Assembly: GCA_032622095.1 (NCBI GenBank)
Contig: CP136065.1
Location: 153,145,577-153,209,576 of the forward strand
DNA length: 64,000 bases
Direction of reading: 5' to 3'
Origin: Siphonodentalium dalli
Taxonomy: Eukaryota; Mollusca; Scaphopoda; Gadilida; Siphonodentaliidae
Every line of letters begins with the position of its first letter. Within the stretch, counting starts at the first letter, position 1. Shown one piece after another: positions 36,901 to 49,800 of the stretch. The notes under the pieces were generated by a model. That model did no database searches and had not been told where the DNA came from. It saw only the letters and a program-made list of their open reading frames with translations. Made by a program: the position numbers and the translations under genes.

Positions 36901-39900
36901 GTTTTTATTGCTGCACCCAGGTGGCTGTGTATTATTGTTTTTATTGCTGCACCCAGGTGGCTGTGTATTATTGTTTTTATTGCCACACCCTGGTGGCTGT
37001 GTATTATTGTTTTTATTGCTGCACCCAGGTGGCTGTGTATTATTGTTTTTATTGCTGCACCCTGGTGGCTGTGTATTATTGTTTTATTGCCGCACCCTGG
37101 TGGCTGTGTATTATTATTTTTATTGCATCACCCTCCTGGGTGGCTGTGTATTATTGTTTTTATTGCCACACCCTGGTGGCTGTGTATTATTGTTTTTATT
37201 GCTGCACCCTGGTGGCTGTGTATTATTGTTTTTATTGCTGCACCCTGGTGGCTGTGTATTATTGTTTTTATTGCTGCACCCTGGTGGCTGTGTATTATTG
37301 TTTTTATTGCTGCACCCAGGTGGCTGTGTATTATTGTTTTTATTGCTGCACCCTGGTGGCTGTGTATTATTGTTTTTATTGCTGCACCCTGGTGGCTGTG
37401 TATTATTGTTTTTATTGCTGCACCCTGGTGGCTGTGTATTATTGTTTTTATTGCTGCACCCTGGTGGCTGTGTATTATTGTTTTTATTGCCACACCCAGG
37501 TGGCTGTGTATTGTTTTTATTACAGCACCCTGGTGGCTGTGTATTATTGTTTTTATTGCGGCACCCAGGTGGCTGTGTGTTATTGTTTTTATTGCCACAC
37601 CCTGGTGGCTGTGTGTTATTGTTTTATTGCTGCACACTGGTGGCTGTGTATTGTTTTTATTACAGCACCCTGGTGGCTGTGTGTCATTGTTTTTATTGCT
37701 GCACCCTGGTGGCTGTGTATTATTTTTATTACAGCACCCTGGTGGCTGTGTATTATTGTTTTTATTGCGGCACCCTGGTGGCTGTGTATTGTTTTTATTG
37801 CCACACCCTGGTGGCTGTGTGTTATTGTTTTATTGCTGCACACTGGTGGCTGTGTATTGTTTTTATTACAGCACCCTGGTGGCTGTGTGTCATCGTTTTT
37901 ATTGCTGCACCCTGGTGGCTGTGTATTATTTTTATTATTGCCGCACCCTGGTGGCTGTGTATTATTGTTTTTATTGCCACACCCTGGTGGCTGTGTGTTA
38001 TTGTTTTTATTGCTGCACACTGGTGGCTGTGTATTGTTTTTATTACAGCACCCTGGTGGCTGTGTGTCATTGTTTTTATTGCTGCACCCTGGTGGCTGTG
38101 TATTATTTTTATTACAGCACCCTGGTGGCTGTGTATTATTTTTATTGCTGCACCCTGGTGGCTGTGTGTCATTGTTTTTATTGCTGCATCCTGGTGGCTG
38201 TGCATTATTGTTTTTATTGCATCACCCTCCTGGGTGGCTGTGTATTATTGTTTTTATTGCCACACCCTGGTGGCTGTGTGTTATTGTTTTATTGCTGCAC
38301 ACTGGTGGCTGTGTATTGTTTTTATTACAGCACCCTGGTGGCTGTGTGTCATTGTTTTTATTGCTGCACCCTGCTGGCTGTGTATTATTGTTTTTATTGC
38401 CGCACCCTTGTGGCTGTGTATTATTGTTTTGATTGCGGTACCCTGGTGGCTGTGTATTATTGTTTTATTGCCGCACCCAGGTGGCTGTGTATTATTGTTT
38501 TTATTGCGGCACCCTGGTGGCTGTGTGTCATTGTTTTTATTGCTGCACCCTTGTGGCTGTGTATTATTGTTTTGATTGCGGTACCCTGGTGGCTGTGTAT
38601 TATTGTTTTATTGCCGCACCCAGGTGGCTGTGTATTATTGTTTTTATTGACGCATCCAGATGGCTGTGTATTATTGTTTTTATTGCTGCATCCTGGTGGC
38701 TGTGCATTATTGTTTTTATTGCATCACCCTCCTGGGTGGCTGTGTATTATTGTTTTTATTGCCACACCCTGGTGGCTGTGTATTATTGTTTTTATTGCGG
38801 CACCCTGGTGGCTGTGTGTCATTGTTTTTATTGCTGCACCCTTGTGGCTGTGTATTATTGTTTTGATTGCGGTACCCTGGTGGCTGTGTATTATTGTTTT
38901 ATTGCCGCACCCAGGTGGCTGTGTATTATTGTTTTTATTGACGCACCCTGGTGGCTGTGTGTCATTGTTTTTATTGCTGCACCCTTGTGGCTGTGTATTA
39001 TTGTTTTGATTGCGGTACCCTGGTGGCTGTGTATTATTGTTTTATTGCCGCACCCAGGTGGCTGTGTATTATTGTTTTTATTGACGCACCCTGGTGGCTG
39101 TGTGTCATTGTTTTTATTACTGCACCCTTGTGGCTGTGTATTATTGTTTTGATTGCGGTACCCTGGTGGCTGTGTATTATTGTTTTATTGCTGCACCCAG
39201 GTGGCTGTGTATTATTGTTTTTATTGACGCACCCTGGTGGCTGTGTGTCATTGTTTTTATTGCTGCACCCTTGTGGCTGTGTATTATTGTTTTGATTGCG
39301 GTACCCTGGTGGCTGTGTATTATTGTTTTATTGCCGCACCCAGGTGGCTGTGTATTATTGTTTTTATTGACGCACCCTGGTGGCTGTGTGTCATTGTTTT
39401 TATTGCTGCACCCTTGTGGCTGTGTATTATTGTTTTGATTGCGGTACCCTGGTGGCTGTGTATTATTGTTTTATTGCCGCACCCAGGTGGCTGTGTATTA
39501 TTGTTTTTATTGCGGCACCCTGGTGGCTGTGTGTCATTGTTTTTATTGCTGCACCCTTGTGGCTGTGTATTATTGTTTTGATTGCGGTACCCTGGTGGCT
39601 GTGTATTATTGTTTTATTGCCGCACCCAGGTGGCTGTGTATTATTGTTTTTATTGACGCATCCAGATGGCTGTGTATTATTGTTTTTATTGCTGCATCCT
39701 GGTGGCTGTGCATTATTGTTTTTATTGCATCACCCTCCTGGGTGGCTGTGTATTATTGTTTTTATTGCCACACCCTGGTGGCTGTGTATTATTGTTTTTA
39801 TTGCGGCACCCTGGTGGCTGTGTGTCATTGTTTTTATTGCCACACCCTGGTGGCTGTGTGTTATTGTTTTATTGCCACACCCTGGTGGCTGTGTGTTATT

Positions 39901-42900
39901 GTTTTATTGCTGCACACTGGTGGCTGTGTATTGTTTTTATTACAGCACCCTGGTGGCTGTGTGTCATTGTTTTTATTACAGCACCCTGGTGGCTGTGTGT
40001 CATTGTTTTTATTGCTGCACACTGGTGGCTGTGTATTGTTTTTATTACAGCACCCTGGTGGCTGTGTGTCATTGTTTTTATTGCTGCACCCTGGTGGCTG
40101 TGTATTATTGTTTTTATTGCCACACCCTGGTGGCTGTGTGTTATTGTTTTATTGCCACACCCTGGTGGCTGTGTGTTATTGTTTTATTGCTGCACACTGG
40201 TGGCTGTGTATTGTTTTTATTACAGCACCCTGGTGGCTGTGTGTCATTGTTTTTATTGCTGCACCCTGCTGGCTGTGTATTATTGTTTTTATTGCTTCAC
40301 CCTTGTGGCTGTGTATTATTGTTTTGATTGCGGTACCCTGGTGGCTGTGTATTATTGTTTTATTGCCGCACCCAGGTGGCTGTGTATTATTGTTTTTATT
40401 GCTGCACCCTGGTGGCTGTGTATTATTGTTTTATTGCTGCACCCAGGTGGCTGTGTATTATTGTTTTATTGCCGCACCCTGGTGGCTGTGTATTATTGTT
40501 TTGATTGCGGTACCCTGGTGGCTGTGTATTATTGTTTTATTGCCGCACCCAGGTGGCTGTGTATTATTGTTTTTATTGACGCATCCAGATGGCTGTGTAT
40601 TATTGTTTTTATTGCCGCACCCTGGTGGCTGTGTATTATTGTTTTTATTGCATCACCCTCCTGGGTGGCTGTGTATTGTTTTTATTGCCACACCCTGGTG
40701 GCTGTGTATTATTGTTTTTATTGACGCACCCTCCTGGGTGGCTGTGTATTGTTTTTATTGCCACACCCTGGTGGCTGTGTGTTATTGTTTTATTGCTGCA
40801 CCCAGGTGGCTGTGTATTATTGTTTTTATTGCCACACCCTGGTGGCTGTGTATTATTGTTTTTATTGACGCACCCTCCTGGGTGGCTGTGTATTGTTTTT
40901 ATTGCCACACCCTGGTGGCTGTGTGTTATTGTTTTATTGCTGCACCCAGGTGGCTGTGTATTATTGTTTTTATTGCCACACCCTGGTGGCTGTGCATTAT
41001 TGTTTTTATTGCATCACCCTGGGTGGCTGTGTATTATTGTTTTTATTGCTGCACCCTGGTGGCTGTGTATTGTTTTTATTGCTGCACCCTGGTGGCTGTG
41101 TATTATTGTTTTTATTGCCACACCCTGATGGCTGTGTATTATTGTTTTTATTGCCGCATTCCTGGTGGCTGTGTATTGTTTTTATTGCTGCATCCTGGTG
41201 GCTGTGTATTATTGTTTTTATTGCTGCATTCTTGATGGCTGTGTATTGTTTTTATTGCCGCACCCTGGTGGCTGTGTGCTAATGTTTTTATTGCCACATT
41301 CCTGATGGCTGTGTGTTATTGTTTTTATTGCCACACCCTGATGGCTGTGTATTATTGTTTTTATTGCCGCATTCCTGGTGGCTGTGTATTGTTTTTATTG
41401 CTGCATCCTGGTGGCTGTGTATTATTGTTTTTATTGCTGCATTCTTGATGGCTGTGTATTGTTTTTATTGCCGCACCCTGGTGGCTGTGTGCTAATGTTT
41501 TTATTGCCACATTCCTGATGGCTGTGTGTTATTGTTTTTATTGCCACATTCCTGGTGGCTGGTTATTATTGTTTTTATTGCCACACCCTGGTGGCTGTGT
41601 ATTGTTTTTATTGCCGCACCCTGGTGGCTGTGTATTGTTTTTATTGCCGCACCCTGATGGCTCTGTGTTAGTGTTTTTATTGCCGCATTCCTGGTGGCTG
41701 TGTATTATTGTTTTATTGCCGCACCCAGGTGGCTGTGTATTATTGTTTTTATTGACGCATCCAGATGGCTGTGTATTATTGTTTTTATTGCCGCACCCTG
41801 GTGGCTGTGTATTATTGTTTTTATTGCATCACCCTCCTGGGTGGCTGTGTATTGTTTTTATTGCCACACCCTGGTGGCTGTGTATTATTGTTTTTATTGA
41901 CGCACCCTCCTGGGTGGCTGTGTATTGTTTTTATTGCCACACCCTGGTGGCTGTGTGTTATTGTTTTATTGCTGCACCCAGGTGGCTGTGTATTATTGTT
42001 TTTATTGCCACACCCTGGTGGCTGTGTATTATTGTTTTTATTGACGCACCCTCCTGGGTGGCTGTGTATTGTTTTTATTGCCACACCCTGGTGGCTGTGT
42101 GTTATTGTTTTATTGCTGCACCCAGGTGGCTGTGTATTATTGTTTTTATTGCCACACCCTGGTGGCTGTGCATTATTGTTTTTATTGCATCACCCTGGGT
42201 GGCTGTGTATTATTGTTTTTATTGCTGCACCCTGGTGGCTGTGTATTGTTTTTATTGCTGCACCCTGGTGGCTGTGTATTATTGTTTTTATTGCCACACC
42301 CTGATGGCTGTGTATTATTGTTTTTATTGCCGCATTCCTGGTGGCTGTGTATTGTTTTTATTGCTGCATCCTGGTGGCTGTGTATTATTGTTTTTATTGC
42401 TGCATTCTTGATGGCTGTGTATTGTTTTTATTGCCGCACCCTGGTGGCTGTGTGCTAATGTTTTTATTGCCACATTCCTGATGGCTGTGTGTTATTGTTT
42501 TTATTGCCACACCCTGATGGCTGTGTATTATTGTTTTTATTGCCGCATTCCTGGTGGCTGTGTATTGTTTTTATTGCTGCATCCTGGTGGCTGTGTATTA
42601 TTGTTTTTATTGCTGCATTCTTGATGGCTGTGTATTGTTTTTATTGCCGCACCCTGGTGGCTGTGTGCTAATGTTTTTATTGCCACATTCCTGATGGCTG
42701 TGTGTTATTGTTTTTATTGCCACATTCCTGGTGGCTGGTTATTATTGTTTTTATTGCCACACCCTGGTGGCTGTGTATTGTTTTTATTGCCGCACCCTGG
42801 TGGCTGTGTATTGTTTTTATTGCCGCACCCTGATGGCTCTGTGTTAGTGTTTTTATTGCCGCATTCCTGGTGGCTGTGTATTATTGTTTTTATTGCCGCA

Positions 42901-45900
42901 CCCTGGCGGCTCTGTGTTATTTTCTCCCACCTTGACAAAATAACCACCTCGTTTTGATAACCTGATATTATCTCTACCCTTCTATCAAACAGTTAGTATC
43001 TTTTTATTGTTGCCTGTCAGATGGTAACTTAATTAAAGCCAGATAGCAGTTTGCACTCCAAAATACACCAAATATTATTCGCTTTTAGTTTTTCCCATTA
43101 TCAAAATAGGTTGATACATACTTAAACTACCTTTCTATGGGCATTATATGTCCCAGAAAGATGCATTGAAGTCACTAAAAATACAACTTTGAACACGGTC
43201 CATGTGCACAGCATGGAATAGAAAAGAGCATTCCGTGTTAGTCTCTATTCCTGATATGGTAGAAATAAAGAGAGTTTTTTAAATTTCTGTGCGAAAAATT
43301 AAAACAGCTAGAAAATGGCTGTGACCATGGTAAGTGAATTTCAGAGTATATGAAGGCTGTATATAAATATTTTGTATATTTATCAACCTGTCTTATACCT
43401 CCTTCCAAATTAGGTAGACAAAATTTGGAAGCTCGAATGTCCATTTATTAAAGATGTTTATGATAAATATTTTTGCATGCTGAACTGTGCATTCCAATGG
43501 GAAGAAAGGGTCGTAACCAAAATCTTACGGATAACTACCCTTTCCGCTACAATATCTTACAACAAAACAGCCCAAAAAGCCAGAACTATAATATTTATAT
43601 CAGGTATCAAAGAAAAACAACCCAATGGCACTATCAACCCTTTCTATACTAAATACTCATTGATGAGTAGTTCCCTTATCAGAAAATGTTTTGATAATAA
43701 GTTCAACAAATGACCAGAGTCCGTTTGTGGAACTTATTATCTGAACATTTCCAACCAACGAATAAGAATTCTTCTGCACTTGTATCATCTGTCCTCCGAT
43801 TCTATTCCATAAACATCCCCCAGATGAATAATAGACCATTCCTATATGTACTTTTATAACAGAGTGGGAGAATCCATTTCGTATATAAAGGGTTAATATT
43901 AAAAGTTGTCAAAGTTATCAGATCAAACCAGATCAATTCTACAGCAAGTAACTAGATACTCGCAGAGTAAAATATGAAAATATAGCAATACTTTCACCAT
44001 ATTAAGTAAAACTATGCCAAAGCCATAATCTGCATATATCTAGTTGCCGCATGTCATAATTTATTAGGTTGCACAAACCTGGTGCAAAGCAATTTTCACA
44101 CCGTGGTATAGTCAAAATTCAAAATGATTCGAATGAAATTTATCGGAATAAAATGTAAATCTTAATTGATAATTGAGACATTAAACATTCATTTCTTATT
44201 ATATTCAAATATGACTTTCATACAAAATTATCATTTCGAGAATTCAAATTCCAATTCTGAAATAAAATAGAGAGAACATCAAAGCTTCCAGAAAAATCTT
44301 CGACAACACAGGGTGAGTGCTACACACTGAATCATCCAAATTTCAATTGGAACGAGTTAACCCATTCTATACTAAATACTCATTTACGAGTAGATCCCTT
44401 AACCTTGGATATTACGGTACTTAAATTTTGCAAAAACCCTGTGCCAATGTATTCTCTTATATATGTGAGTCTCTGATAGTGAGCCTCGCATATATAAGAG
44501 AATACATTGGCCTAACAATCTTGACCTTGTAAGCCAGAGCATTCTATGGAAGACTCGCATATGTAAGAGTATGCACTCGCACAGGATTTTCAATGCTGCA
44601 CCAGCGCAGCTCCCGTCATGAAAGGGGTGGAAGAAATGTTCAAATAATAAGAACTTATGATCCAAACATTTCCAACCGACGAATACACTTGTATTATCTG
44701 TCTTGTCTGCTTTTATTACCTTAAAACCCTCTAAATGAATAATAGACCATTCCAATGTATACTGTTATAACTGAGTGGGAGAATCCATTCTGAATAGAAA
44801 GGGTTAATAGTCAGCACCAAACAATTAAAATAGAGGTCTTATAAATAGTTCTATTATAAACACAAGCTTTTTTTCAAGATACAGAAGATCAATTTCAAAA
44901 TTTTCAAAAAAAGTCCTGGATAATTTAAAGGTACTCAATCCGATCAGACACTCCTAAATTACTATTTCTTTGGCTTCGGGGGTAAAAAATATTTTATTTG
45001 AGTCGAGGAACCCACCAATCAAAGCTCAGAGTGGTTAGATATCGATGTTTGAACTTTGCGGTTTCTATTGTTTGAGGACCACAAACTGATTGAAGCACGA
45101 GGGTCAAACGGAAAGTCTTGCAGATAAAGATGGATAACTCTAAAATCAAGTGGCAATAATAACCACTTGATTTTGGAGTTATCCATCTTTATCTGAAAGA
45201 CCGTCCATTTGACCCTCGTGCTTCAATCAGTTTGTGGTCCACAAACAATAGAAGCCGCAAAGTTCAAACATCGATATCTAATCACTCTGAGCTTTGATGG
45301 GTGGGTTCCTTGACTCGAATCAAATATTTTTCACCCCCGAAGCCAAAGAAATAGTAATTTAGGAGCGTCTGATCGGATTGAGTACCTTTAATTCATTGAC
45401 AATACATACTGATTATAGTGACAATTTTCATGGTTAGTAGTAGTTAATATTTATTTTCTGAATACACGTCTGAAATGATAACTTGGCATATTTAACGAGG
45501 TATAATTAATTTCCTTTGCACTATTTGGTCACAGAGAGCTTTTGCGATGTCACACATACGTCAACCAGTCAAACACATCCAATGTCAACCAGTCACACAC
45601 ATCCAACGTTAACCAGTCACACACATATGTTGTTTTATCTAGATACAAGATAACACATTATTCAATAAATATAGTTACAATCAACAGCAAGTTTAAAGGC
45701 CTACTTAATTTTTGAATGCCCCGTTCACATTATACATAACATATTCTATATTATACAGCATTTGGAAGAGGAGCCAAAAATATATAAATTCCACCAATAT
45801 ACTGAACAGCTGTGGCCTAGGAGAGTCCACCAAGTGATAGAGATTCTCAGATTCACCCCAGAATGTCATAATTCACAACTATTAAGAGATAGAATTATTC

Positions 45901-46854
45901 CCCTTCCATTGAGAATAAAAAACTAGAAGTACAGTCCAGATCAAAATTTAGCACAGAACAAAAGTCGGTACATTGACAAAACCAACATGTTCACAGTTTA
46001 TTCAATCGGATAAGTTGATAATACATTGTTCTGAAGCTTCCTCTTTCAAATGGTATACAATATGGAATATGCTGCATATAATGTGATGTGACCTGGGGAT
46101 TCAAAACTTGAGTGGGCCTTTAAAGGGGAAGCTTAATTTACTTGATCTAAACAAACAAGAATTCCTATTAAAATATAGGTAAAACCACACTGTCAAAACA
46201 CCCACTGAAAGTATGAAAAATGAGATACTTTTCAACAAAAAAAATCAGCAGAAATTTACAACCTCCAAATTTATATGGATCCAATGTAGAATAAAAAACA
46301 AATGTTGCAATGATATATGGATTTGGAAGAAATTGGAATCTCTGAGAATTCCCAGAGATAATTTGTAGATAAGACAACATAGATACATAAATGAGAAGAC
46401 GGAAAACAAAGTTTGATATCCTCCAAACATCCAGTGTCTATGATATATATTGGAAAAATGTGGATAAATATTTTGGAAATGGTAACTGAGAGGAAAACAT
46501 AAGCAATGCAGTATAGTAATGCTCTAAATAATTGACTCTAAATAGTCTATTATTTAGAGCATTACTGTATATTATAATCAATAAAATAACGACATCAGTT
46601 TAAAATTTCACATATGTAAGTCATATTCTCTCCACCCAAAAATCAAGAATCTGTATACACTTATTGATACTTGTAATTTCATGGAGTAACATAAGTTAGA
46701 ATGAGGGATGTGGATAGTTGTTTGTTATGGGTGGTGTTGTGTACAACTTGGAAATTTCAGTCCAAAATTTTTTCCCAAATGACTGGTTAAAAATCAAATT
46801 ATCAGATCAATATTAATAAATTCTTGGTATGAAGGCCAAAGTTGGGGGTGTGAG

Positions 46855-46887
<33 letters not shown>

Positions 46888-49800
46888 ACACCCGTCGCCA
46901 CGTCCATGGTTAGTATGAAGGGACAGTTTCATCAGGAATCTCGTAAAAAGAATTGCTTGATACTGAAACAAAATGAAGCATGCATACATCAGTTACATTA
47001 TAGAATCTAACACCAGACCTTCAGAAGACATATCATATAGGTAAATTTAATAAAATAATTAATTACAAATCATCTTACCCAGTTTCTCAAGCTGTTTGTA
47101 TGTAATATGGAAATAATCTAAGTGGGACTATTCTGAAATAGACAAAAATTTATAAGTAAAAAACAGGGGGCATAACTCCTTCAAAAATCATTGGACCACA
47201 ACCAAAAATTAACTTGGTTGATTGATTATGATTTAATGTTGCTTTCAGCAACTATTAAAGGCCATATCACGACATTGCCAGTTTTAGTGGTGGAAGAAAT
47301 CTGCACACTCAGGTTTAATCTAACAGTGATTTCAATGGCTGATAAACTCGTCGAACATGTGCGGCAAACAAACGGCGAGTAACTGGCCACTCCACCAGAT
47401 ATAAGGCCCCGAATATCTCTTGTGACTGCCTCTTCTCGAATGTGAACCACGTATTCTCTGTATAACTCTAGAACATCAAACAATGTTTTGAACCTCCATA
47501 TACACTGGTTTAAAGACCCTAATTTCTTTATTTCTTTTAATATTATGGTTTGCGGAAGTCGGTCTGAACTCAGTATGGACAATATATCAGACTGTGCGAC
47601 ATGTTACGTCCGTACCCAGTACAGACATAATTTATAGCAACCAAGTGGCAAAATAAAAATGATGGCAAAATTAAGCAAATTGATCAGATAATAGTTCAGA
47701 ACACTGTTGATTAACTGATGGAAGGAAAATCCCTCAGAGAGTGCAAATGAACAGAAGAATGTGCAATGGTGTTGATTGTCACTACACTTTGTTTTGATCT
47801 ATTTTAAAACAGATTTCTTCATTCTAATTTGCATGTTAAATTGAGATAATGGAAAATGTCACTGTTCATTTTATCTGTTTTGTATTCCATTGTCTTAATT
47901 ATAAATGTTGAGTTATATAACCCTTTATTTATTAAATACTCATTGATGAGTAAGTTCCCTTGGGGAAATTTTTACAGATAAAAAGTTCCAACAACCTGAA
48001 CATTTCCAACCAATATATATGAATCATTCTGTACTTGTATTATCATTTAACCTGTCTATTGTCTGCTTTTGTTACCTGAACAGCCCCTCCAAATGAAGAA
48101 GGACAATACAATGTATACTTGTATAGCTGAATAGGAGAATCCATTTAGTACAGAAATGTGGAGCTCGGCAGGCTTCACATTTTGTAAATGACAAAGGGTA
48201 GAATTTCTTAAGGAGTGTAAAATTATGTAATTTTGAAGAAGAAAAAAAAAAAAACTTATCATACTTATCTCTGGAAACAATAGGGCTTGAGCCTGTTCAG
48301 TTCAATTTGTGTAGAAGTCTACAGTATAACATTTGTTTTTTGGTTTAAACTCTGTTTGATTAAAAACTTGGTAAATACAATATTGGGAGCTTCGCATATA
48401 TAAGAGAATGCACTGGCTTACAAGGTCAAGGTAAATATTGTTGGGCCAATGTATTCTCTTACATATATGAGGCTCCCTGTGGGAGACTCGCTTTATATAT
48501 AAGAGAATGCATTGGAACAGGGTTTTCCGCAAAATTTCAGGAAGCTCCAGTCATGGAAGGTTTAAGCAGTGTGATAGCAGAGTTCAAATCTTTCACCCAG
48601 GACAGTGACCCTTGAGCAAGGTACAGTAATGCTCTAAATAATCGACTCCTTAACCAAAGCAGAATTATGGGTAACTTTTCAGGATTTAGTCGGAAATATG
48701 GCTTGTTGCCATTCATCAGAAAGCTCTCACTGAGAGCAACAAGCCATATTTCCGACTAAATCCTGAAAATTTACCCATAATTCTAAGGAGTCGATTATTT
48801 AGAGCATTACTGTATTTCCTCCGTGAATTTTTTAATATTACTCTGAAAAAGGTGCCATTTTCCCAGGCCTGGAATCGCAATTTCACAATTCCTTCACTTT
48901 TCCAGAATTCCAGACCAGGGTTTGCACTGGCCCACAATTCCCAGGTGCCAACACTGTTGTCAATTATTTTTTGAGCCACTTCATATTTTCTGTTGCCAAT
49001 TTTTTTCGGAGTAAAATGTTTTGGTGCCACTTGAATTTGGCATTTCCAAAAAAAAAAACAATTTCACATTAAATCAATTGAGAAGGATGTTGTGTGTCTG
49101 ATGATGCATTGTTGCCGAAATCTAACTTGCACGTACGATGCATATTTGCTGTATGTCACAATTTGTGAAAGCTGAGTTATGAAGGACATATTTATGATTA
49201 GACTTCAGGAGGCCCTTTTGTTTGACTAATGTTTGTCAAAACTGGTGTCAATAGCCATAGTCAGTGTTTATAATCAATTAAAAATTTGAAACCCAGTCAC
49301 ACCAGCGATATAATAAGTCGATGTGGACATAAGCCGCAAAATATATTATACACTTTCAATTAGGACCCAAATTAGCTATGTCGCGACCAGATATCAATGT
49401 GTGTTTTGTTTCTGACCGACTGATTGCAAGCTTTAATATATGCCCGATGGGTATCAGTTGCCAAAAATCTAGGTGCAAATATTTGTAGCAATCGGGATTT
49501 GTTTGGGGCAAATTATTTTTTTTATAGCAATTTGCTAAATTGGCAATCGGCAGCGTGAACCCAGTTCCAGACTAGCATATGAACCCTGTATAAACAGTAT
49601 TATATATCTAAGGAAAGCCTCTCGGNNNNNNNNNNNNNNNNNNNNNNNNNNNNNNNNNNNNNNNNNNNNNNNNNNNNNNNNNNNNNNNNNNNNNNNNNNN
49701 NNNNNNNNNNNNNNNNNNNNNNNNNTGAACAGAACTACAGAAGGGAGAAAGTAACTAAAAACAATGTTAATTTGAGACTATAGAAACACTCCCAGATGAT

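Larger units (their letters stand above)
34583..42925 (+). repeat. 8.3-kb minisatellite, ~36-bp unit
   Basis: Roughly 230 tandem units of about 36 bp. Each has a core CCTGGTGGCTGTGT, then ATTATTG or GTCATTG or a shorter variant, a T-run, ATTG, and a variable tip such as CCGCACC, CTGCACC, CCACACC or GCGGTACC. Common length variants are 33 and 35 bp. A few units carry a CCTCCTGGGT expansion. The plus strand lacks stop codons in all three frames over long stretches, so very long open frames appear (Leu/Phe/Cys/Pro-rich repeats), but three overlapping frames of the same repeat cannot all be genes and no start or splice context supports them. The array sits in the BAIAP3-like intron between exons 47079 and 27332. 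Confidence 0.97.
45640..47078. other. intron, mostly unique AT-rich
   Basis: Holds only the internally deleted family A copy and the poly-C tract. Minus-strand frames of 60-70 codons around 46168-46430 have no support. Confidence 0.55.

Noticed and set aside
34594-39009. 1,471-codon plus-strand open frame, and overlapping frames of 1,199, 1,013, 598 and other lengths to 42957
   Set aside because: All are translations of the 36-bp minisatellite in different frames. Three frames are open at once and minus-strand frames also exist; there is no independent coding evidence.
34583-42925. CRISPR-like array
   Set aside because: No alternation of constant repeats and unique spacers; this is a head-to-tail minisatellite in a eukaryotic intron.
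47226-47582. 118-codon minus-strand frame as the missing MUN exon
   Set aside because: Residues do not fit the MUN sequence expected before SHLDYF, and the stretch resembles a dispersed repeat.
48716-49030. 104-codon minus-strand frame
   Set aside because: Its C-terminal part is the arm of a family A MITE.
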